A stretch of 21,979 nt of DNA, from the IMG/VR virus record IMGVR_UViG_3300025598_000200, positions 1 to 21,979 of that record; one strand, written 5' to 3'. Made by a program: the position numbers and the translations under genes. The stretch comes from a virus. The notes below the pieces were generated by a model, which was not told where the DNA came from, ran no database searches, and saw only the letters and a program-made list of their open reading frames with translations. This document shows positions 13,630 through 19,248 of this stretch, one piece after another; positions within the stretch are counted from its first letter, which is position 1; each line of letters opens with the position of its first letter.

Positions 13630-14138
13630 AAGACAATTGGGACGATGTAATAAAGCTCATCATTAAGGAAGAAGGCGGCTTCGTGAACGACAAAAATGAT
13701 CCGGGCGGCATGACCAACTGGGGCGTGACCAAGAAGACCTTGGAGGACTGGTGTGGGCATGAAGTTAATGAACAAGCTATGCGAAATCTTATTCCTGCTG
13801 ATGTATATCCTCTGTATCAGCAGCGCTTTTGGGATGTTATCGGTGGGGACATTTGTCCTCGTGGCCTTGATTATGCCTTGATGGACTTCGCGGTCAACTC
13901 TGGTCCGGCGAGAGCTTTGCGGTACGTGCAGACCATTTTGGATGTTGAGGTGACCGGCAAGTTGGACGATGCCACAAAAGCGGCACTGGCCGACTGCGAT
14001 GGGGCTGAAACGGCTTCAAAACTATGCGATAATAGGCTAGAGTATCTGCAAAAGTTGCCAACCTTTGCCCGTTACGGCAAGGGCTGGAGCGCACGTGTAG
14101 GTCGCGTCAAGAGTGAGGCGGCAAAGATGGCAGGATAA
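13626..14138 (+). CDS. Endolysin, glycoside hydrolase family 108
   Basis: 170 residues, ATG at 13626 overlapping the upstream stop (ATGA). The N-terminus has the GH108 signature: the catalytic glutamate in 'EEGGFVNDKNDPGGMTNWGV' (Glu16 is the likely acid), where 'GGxTNWGVT' is typical. The second half ('DFAVNSGPARALRYVQTILD' then 'VTGKLDDATKAAL') matches the small peptidoglycan-binding domain that usually completes this family, and total length is as expected. It would cleave the glycan strands of peptidoglycan at the end of infection. No signal peptide or signal-anchor is seen, so export should need the holin. The following gene starts 8 bases downstream and returns to tail functions. Very confident. 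Confidence 0.93.
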   Translation: MKDNWDDVIKLIIKEEGGFVNDKNDPGGMTNWGVTKKTLEDWCGHEVNEQAMRNLIPADVYPLYQQRFWDVIGGDICPRGLDYALMDFAVNSGPARALRYVQTILDVEVTGKLDDATKAALADCDGAETASKLCDNRLEYLQKLPTFARYGKGWSARVGRVKSEAAKMAG

Positions 14139-14146
14139 GGGTTCCT

Positions 14147-14857
14147 ATGACAACTGGCCTTACATATTCTCAATATGTTACGCAAATAGCGACTATGGCC
14201 GTTGTCCCAGAGACGGATCCTAACTACATCGCCATCTTGCCTCAGATGATCACCTATGCGGAAAACCGCATGTGCCGTGACATTGATTTTCTGTCTACGC
14301 AAGTGTCGCGTACCTATTCTCTGACACCTAATAACAGCCAATTGGCAATTCCGACCGGCGACTTTGTAACGACCCAAACGATCACCGTGGGGCCGAACAA
14401 TACGCCGGTTTTGCCAGTTGCTAAGTCATTCATACAAAATGTTTACAGCACCAATTCGGGTGCCGCTCTGCCGCAATATTTTGCAACTTACGGCGGCGAC
14501 TTAGCTACCACGGGCAATACATCCCAGTACTTTGTATTTGGCCCATGGCCAGACAGCAACTACACCATTACAATCACTGGTACGGCAAGGCCCGCAAGTT
14601 TGTCTGCAACCAATACGACAACCTTTATCAGCACATATCTGCCAGATGTTATGATCATGGCCAGCATGATCTATATCAGCGCCTATCAGCGTAACTTTGG
14701 CCGCCAGTCGGATGATCCAGCCATGGCACAGAGCTATGAAGGCCAATACAACGCCCTCTTGAAGAGCGCCCTTGTTGAAGAAGTCCGCAAAAAGTATGAG
14801 GCGGCGGCTTGGACATCTTACTCGCCGTCACCTGTTGCCACACCGACAAGAGGCTAA
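14147..14857 (+). CDS. Phage adaptor-like tail connector protein
   Basis: 236 residues, ATG at 14147 with AAGGG at 14137-14141. The N-terminal helix region has 'LPQMITYAENRMCRDIDFLS' (about 30-49), a hallmark of short-tailed phage adaptor proteins such as the SU10-type family. A beta region follows, with 'SLTPNNSQLAIPTGDF' and 'FGPWPDSNYTITITGTARP'; then a helical end 'YLPDVMIMASMIYISAYQRN' and 'ALVEEVRKKYEAAAW'. This order of helix, beta, 'P.PDsxYxxxxxYxxxP', helix matches adaptors connecting portal and tail hub. The next gene encodes a P22 gp10-like tail hub protein 3 bases on, which supports the assignment. The gene at 3310 has a similar layout. Role likely; family named from pattern recall. 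Confidence 0.68.
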   Translation: MTTGLTYSQYVTQIATMAVVPETDPNYIAILPQMITYAENRMCRDIDFLSTQVSRTYSLTPNNSQLAIPTGDFVTTQTITVGPNNTPVLPVAKSFIQNVYSTNSGAALPQYFATYGGDLATTGNTSQYFVFGPWPDSNYTITITGTARPASLSATNTTTFISTYLPDVMIMASMIYISAYQRNFGRQSDDPAMAQSYEGQYNALLKSALVEEVRKKYEAAAWTSYSPSPVATPTRG

Positions 14858-14860
14858 CGC

Positions 14861-17146
14861 ATGCCACATGCAGCCCTCAAGTTAATTCCCGGTGTCGATA
14901 CTCAGAAAACGCCAGCCTTAAACGAGGTCGCGCTTTCGCAATCTAATCTCATTCGGTTCCTGCCCGATCGGTCTGGCCTTGGGTTGCCGCAAAAGCTTGG
15001 CGGCTGGGTTAAATATTACCCAAACACGATTGCATCGCCTGTCCGTAACATGAAGGCATGGCAAGATTTGAATGGTGTTAAGCGGCTTGCCGTAGGTGCG
15101 GAATTATCACTGTCTGTCATTTATGAAGGCATTAACCAAGACATTACACCCAAGGATGCCATTTACACCGTGGTGCCACCGTTCACAACAACGGCTGGCT
15201 CAACTACGATTACAATGAAAATCAATTCAAGTTTCGCTAACATTTACAGTTACATTTACTATGTAACGCCGGTATCTTTGGGCGGCACAAAGCTTTTTGG
15301 CGCGTATACGATTGATAACGTGCTTGATGCAAATGACTTTCAAGTCAATGCCGAAACCGCAGCGACATATACAAACACGCAGACAGCTACTATTAGCAAT
15401 GGATCGCCTGCTGTCATTACTGGTGCATCCGCACCAGCAAATGGCACTGTTGTAAAATTTACCACCACGGGTACGTTACCGACCGGCATTACAGCTGGGA
15501 CAACATATTTTGTCCGTTATTTGACATCGACCACGTTTAACATTTCGCTTACTCCAAGCGGCGCACTAATCAATACGTCATCTGCTGGGTCGGGTACTCA
15601 TACAGCATCATTTCCCGGCCAAGTTGCTTACTATCAAACACTGACAGCCTCACCGACCGTCACTGTTACATTTCCAAATCACGGGCAATATGTTGGTGCG
15701 CAATTAGCAGTAGAACCAGCCACAACTGTTGGCGGCATTCCGCTTACAGGTACATACACAATTACATCTGTAATTGACGCTAATACCTTTACGTTTACAG
15801 CTTCAAATACAGCAACATCAACAGCCGGTGCATTTGAAAATAATGGATATGTCGAAGCAATAATTTACTACGCGGTTGTTCCGCAACCTGCTGGCTCTGG
15901 CTACGGTATTGGTGGTTATGGGGTTGGCGGTTACGGTACTGGCTCCGGTATCACGCCCACAGCTGGGACAACAATCACTGCGACAGATTGGACGCTAGAT
16001 AACTGGGGCGAGTACTTGCTTGCATGCCCAACTGGTGGCCCCATTTATGTATGGCAGCCATATGGTGTTTTACAAAATGCGCAAATCATCGACAATGTGC
16101 CCCTAGCTAATACGGGCATGTTTGTTGCCATGCCTCAGCGGCAAATTATTGCGTATGGTTCGACATTTACTGGCGCAAGCGATCCTTTGCTGGTCCGATA
16201 TTCGGACGTTGAAAATTACACTGTGTGGGATGCAACAGTTACCAACCAAGCTGGCTCTTACCGTATTCCTACCGGCAGTTTGATTGTAGGTGGCTTGCAG
16301 GCCAACCAACAAGGCCTGCTATGGACTGACATTGACCTCTGGGCGATGCAATACATTGGCCCTCCGTATGTCTATTCATTCAACAAAGTCAAAACGGGCT
16401 GTGGTCTTATTGCACGTGGTGCAGCCGCTACATTAGGCGGCGTGACATATTGGATGAGCCAGAAGCAGTTTTTTAGCTATTCTGGCGGCGATCCAAACAC
16501 GATGCCGTGCCCAGTGTGGGACGTAGTATTTCAGAACCTTAATCAAGGCTATGATGCCAATGGTTTGCCTTACACAAACCGTATTCGTTGTGCAACTAAT
16601 GCGCAGTTCAATGAGGTGACTTGGTACTATCCATCTGTTGCTGGTAATGGCGAAGTTGACAGCTACGTCAAATTTAACACCGTGCTACAGCAGTGGGACT
16701 ATGGATCACTAGCAAGAAGCGCATGGGTTGATCAGTCTGTCCTTGGGCCGCCGATCGGTGCGGATCCGTCAACTGGATACATTTATCAGCATGAAGTAAC
16801 CAATGATGCGGACGGCATGCCCATGCTGTCTAGCTTTCAGACGGGTTACTTTGAGGTGTCTGAGGCTGATCAGTTAGTGTTCCTCGACCAAGTTTGGCCA
16901 GACATGAAGTGGGGCCAATATAGCCAGCAGCCTAATTCGACAGTGCAAATTACATTTTACTCGACAAATTACCCCGGCGATACACCGGTGGCATATGGCC
17001 CCTATAATATGACGCAGGCGGTTGAATACATCAGCACCCGCATCAGAGGCCGTCTAATTGCCATTAAGGTATCAAGCAATGACGTGGGAACATTTTGGCG
17101 GCTTGGTGACATCCGCTACCGCTTTCAACCAGATGGACGATTCTAA
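14861..17146 (+). CDS. P22 gp10-like tail hub / DNA stabilisation protein with inserted beta domains
   Basis: 761 residues, ATG at 14861 with AGAGG at 14849-14853. The first 75 residues ('LIPGVDTQKTPALNE', 'FLPDRSGLGLPQKLGGW') and the C-terminal half ('LLVRYSDVENYTVWDATVTN', 'TGSLIVGGLQANQQGLLWT', 'PPYVYSFNKVKTGCGLIARG', 'VTYWMSQKQFFSYSGG') form the repeat-propeller type pattern of P22 gp10-like proteins, which lengthen and seal the tail. Residues about 113-315 are an insertion of three beta modules, including 'FPNHGQYVGAQLAVEP' and 'GTYTITSVIDANTFTF', followed by a Gly/Tyr-rich linker ('GIGGYGVGGYGTGSG') near 350-365. Such modules also occur in the proteins from 4005 and 4742. P22 gp10 is shorter, consistent with the insertion. 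It begins a tail-hub set and overlaps the next gene by one base. Confidence 0.75.
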   Translation: MPHAALKLIPGVDTQKTPALNEVALSQSNLIRFLPDRSGLGLPQKLGGWVKYYPNTIASPVRNMKAWQDLNGVKRLAVGAELSLSVIYEGINQDITPKDAIYTVVPPFTTTAGSTTITMKINSSFANIYSYIYYVTPVSLGGTKLFGAYTIDNVLDANDFQVNAETAATYTNTQTATISNGSPAVITGASAPANGTVVKFTTTGTLPTGITAGTTYFVRYLTSTTFNISLTPSGALINTSSAGSGTHTASFPGQVAYYQTLTASPTVTVTFPNHGQYVGAQLAVEPATTVGGIPLTGTYTITSVIDANTFTFTASNTATSTAGAFENNGYVEAIIYYAVVPQPAGSGYGIGGYGVGGYGTGSGITPTAGTTITATDWTLDNWGEYLLACPTGGPIYVWQPYGVLQNAQIIDNVPLANTGMFVAMPQRQIIAYGSTFTGASDPLLVRYSDVENYTVWDATVTNQAGSYRIPTGSLIVGGLQANQQGLLWTDIDLWAMQYIGPPYVYSFNKVKTGCGLIARGAAATLGGVTYWMSQKQFFSYSGGDPNTMPCPVWDVVFQNLNQGYDANGLPYTNRIRCATNAQFNEVTWYYPSVAGNGEVDSYVKFNTVLQQWDYGSLARSAWVDQSVLGPPIGADPSTGYIYQHEVTNDADGMPMLSSFQTGYFEVSEADQLVFLDQVWPDMKWGQYSQQPNSTVQITFYSTNYPGDTPVAYGPYNMTQAVEYISTRIRGRLIAIKVSSNDVGTFWRLGDIRYRFQPDGRF

Positions 17147-17490
17147 TGCCAGCAACACTTGACGACCTTTTAACAGCGCAAAAGAACGGCGTGACTGCTA
17201 TTAACGGCGTGTCAAATGCTACACTGTTCATGGCTGGCAAGATTTCCGCACCAGCATTGAGCGCTGCAACACTTGTACGCACTGGAGCGGGGTGGGTTGC
17301 AAAGGTTTCTGTAACGACTGCGGGCTCTGCATCTGGTATGGTTTATGATAGTGTATCAACAGGATCCCCGACACTGCCAATCGCTGTTATACCCAACACA
17401 GTTGGCATTGTTACAGTTAATTTGCCCGTTACTAACGGTATCGTGTTTGTGCCCGGCAGTGGCATGACCGCAACAGTATCATATTCGTGA
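17146..17490 (+). CDS. Small conserved virion-type protein
   Basis: 114 residues, ATG at 17146 overlapping the previous TAA. An N-terminal helix 'LDDLLTAQKNGVTAINGVSN' is followed by a beta domain with 'AATLVRTGAGWVAKVSVTTA', 'GMVYDSVSTGSPTLPIAVIP' and a closing 'GSGMTATVSYS'. This arrangement (helix, then 'LVkTGxGWxxxVSVtxAG...xxxYDxxs...xPixvIPntvGxxxxxxPvxxGIxxxPGtGxxxxVSYS') is one I recall from many uncharacterised phage proteins coded after tail hub genes. It probably forms a small beta-sandwich bound to the tail or capsid. No charged active-site cluster is visible. A gene for certain; its place in the virion is inferred from neighbours. Confidence 0.7.
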   Translation: MPATLDDLLTAQKNGVTAINGVSNATLFMAGKISAPALSAATLVRTGAGWVAKVSVTTAGSASGMVYDSVSTGSPTLPIAVIPNTVGIVTVNLPVTNGIVFVPGSGMTATVSYS

Positions 17491-17497
17491 GGTCGTT

Positions 17498-18742
17498 ATG
17501 CCGCTTAAAAAAGGTAAGTCACAGAAGACAATCAGCACTAATATCAGCGAGATGATCCATGCCGGTCATCCGCAGAAGCAAGCCATTGCCGCAGCGCTAG
17601 ATGAGGCGCGTAAGGGTTATGGCACGGGTGGCGGTCAGCCCAGAAGTGCTTTTGAACGGTCTATTACAGAAGATTATAACCCAGACGTTTTGTTTAATGC
17701 GAGTGATGCTCGCTATGATACCCCGGGCGGTTCAACCAATTGGAAAAATATTGCACACAATGTAAGTGCTGCATTCAAAAATCGCAGAAATGAATTGGAC
17801 AACCCAAACGCTGCGCAAATTGCTTATAAGCCCATCATGAACCAACCCACAATGCGGTGGGATCCGTTGATGGATGTGCGAGATGATCACCAACAAATAC
17901 AAACGTCATCAGTTGCTTCTCCTCAAACATCATCAGTAGCCACTCCTCAACCACAATCAGTTGAAGATGTAACTTTTGGTCGTCGCGCTCTTGTCCCGCA
18001 ATCATATGATGCAAATCGGGCGGCCAATGAATATCCAGATATGACTTCGAGCCCAGAAGCAATTCTTGGTAAAATAGCAACATCGAGAGGCCAATCTGGT
18101 GCAACTGGATCTCAAAGTTTGCCCGAAAAAGCTCCATTGCCTCCCCAACGTCCATCTAACATTTGGGATGATAGCCGCATTCAACGCAGTGGTGAAGGTG
18201 GCTCTGAATCAGCATTAGATTTTATTCGCAACTCTGACATCTACAAACAACGGTTGTCCGAGCAAGGAATGGCAACGGGTGGCTACGCCCAAGGTGGGCA
18301 TACTGTCACTGAAATGCATGTGGGGCCAATCCACAGTTCGGTTGCTGGCCGCACCGACCACTTGCCCATGGTTGTGCCTAAGTCAAGTTACGTCATCCCA
18401 GCCGACATTATCTCGGCTAGTGGCGAAGGTAACACGATGGCTGGGTTCAAGCATGCAAAGCGTGTGTTTGAAGGGGAGCCATACAGCGGCGCAACCAATC
18501 CCTATTCTGGCCCGGCTACACCATATGGGGCTGAATTGCCTCACAGAGCCCACGGCGGTGCGGAAAGCGGAGTCCCGATAGTTGCGGCTGGTGGTGAGTA
18601 TGTGATTAGTCCAGAGGCAGTGGCACGTATTGGTAACGGCAATATGGAGCTTGGTCACGCTGCCTTGGATTTGTTTGTCAAAAAGATGCGGAACAAGACA
18701 ATCAAGACATTGCAGAAGCTCCCCGGTCCAAAGAAGGATTAG
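17498..18742 (+). CDS. Virion-associated protein with N-terminal helical motif and duplicated C-terminal motif
   Basis: 414 residues, ATG at 17498 with GAGG at 17489-17492. Residues 8-37 ('SQKTISTNISEMIHAGHPQK' then 'QAIAAALDEARKG') are a helical motif found at the start of many small and large phage proteins. Residues about 45-265 are low-complexity and polar (Ser, Gln, Pro, Asn), probably disordered. The C-terminal part has 'GRTDHLPMVVPKSSYVIPAD' from residue 284 and a second, ungapped copy of the same pattern from residue 359 ('VPIVAAGGEYVISPEAVARI'), both ending in G-x-G-N. The protein ends 'KTLQKLPGPKKD'. I recall 'EYVIPADVVSALGNG' motifs in virion proteins of other short-tailed phages. 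An internal or tail protein is likely; function is unknown. Confidence 0.65.
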   Translation: MPLKKGKSQKTISTNISEMIHAGHPQKQAIAAALDEARKGYGTGGGQPRSAFERSITEDYNPDVLFNASDARYDTPGGSTNWKNIAHNVSAAFKNRRNELDNPNAAQIAYKPIMNQPTMRWDPLMDVRDDHQQIQTSSVASPQTSSVATPQPQSVEDVTFGRRALVPQSYDANRAANEYPDMTSSPEAILGKIATSRGQSGATGSQSLPEKAPLPPQRPSNIWDDSRIQRSGEGGSESALDFIRNSDIYKQRLSEQGMATGGYAQGGHTVTEMHVGPIHSSVAGRTDHLPMVVPKSSYVIPADIISASGEGNTMAGFKHAKRVFEGEPYSGATNPYSGPATPYGAELPHRAHGGAESGVPIVAAGGEYVISPEAVARIGNGNMELGHAALDLFVKKMRNKTIKTLQKLPGPKKD

Positions 18743-18744
18743 CA

Positions 18745-19245
18745 ATGTCTAATGAGATCAAAGTTCGGATAGCGACACCTGCAGACGAACCAGAACTAAT
18801 GCGCCTTGCAATGGCTGTTTTCCACGAAAATGGGCTGTTTGACGCAGATTATGACAAGATTTTGGGCATGATTAGGCCAGCTTTGTACCTTTGGGAAGGT
18901 ATTTGCGGCGTAATTGGGCCTGTTGGCGCACTTGAGGGCGGTGTTCTGCTCCGTTTCTCTCAATTATGGTACGGCAACACAAAGTACATAGAAGAGAAGT
19001 GTTTGTTTGTAGACGACAAGTATAGAAAAGAACGTGGTGGTAGGGCGAATAAGCTTTGCGAGTTTAGTAAGCAAGTATCGGATAGTCTTGAACTTCCCCT
19101 TGTTATTGGGGTAATGTCAAATACTAGAACCCGTGCTAAGATGCGCATGTATGAACGTCATTTTGGGGAACCAGCTGGGACGTTTTTCTTATATAAGACG
19201 AAGACGGGTGAAGCCTTGCCCGATCAGATGGTTGTTGGAGTGTAA
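18745..19245 (+). CDS. GNAT-family acetyltransferase
   Basis: 166 residues, ATG at 18745 with AAGGA at 18734-18738. The N-terminus 'KVRIATPADEPELMRLAMAV' is the usual first strand and helix of the GNAT fold. A central strand pair ('GALEGGVLLRFSQLWY') precedes 'LFVDDKYRKERGGRANKLCE' (about 89-108), which fits the acetyl-CoA-binding motif A with the pyrophosphate loop 'RKERGGRA'. The end 'NTRTRAKMRMYERHFGEPAG' followed by 'FFLY' matches the last helix and strand. The loop is a variant of the classical R/QxxGxG/A, so cofactor binding should be tested. The gene lies between two virion genes and stops 3 bases before the next start. I recall similar enzymes beside tail genes in related phages. Substrate unknown; a virion or host protein is possible. 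Confidence 0.78.
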   Translation: MSNEIKVRIATPADEPELMRLAMAVFHENGLFDADYDKILGMIRPALYLWEGICGVIGPVGALEGGVLLRFSQLWYGNTKYIEEKCLFVDDKYRKERGGRANKLCEFSKQVSDSLELPLVIGVMSNTRTRAKMRMYERHFGEPAGTFFLYKTKTGEALPDQMVVGV

Positions 19246-19248
19246 TGA

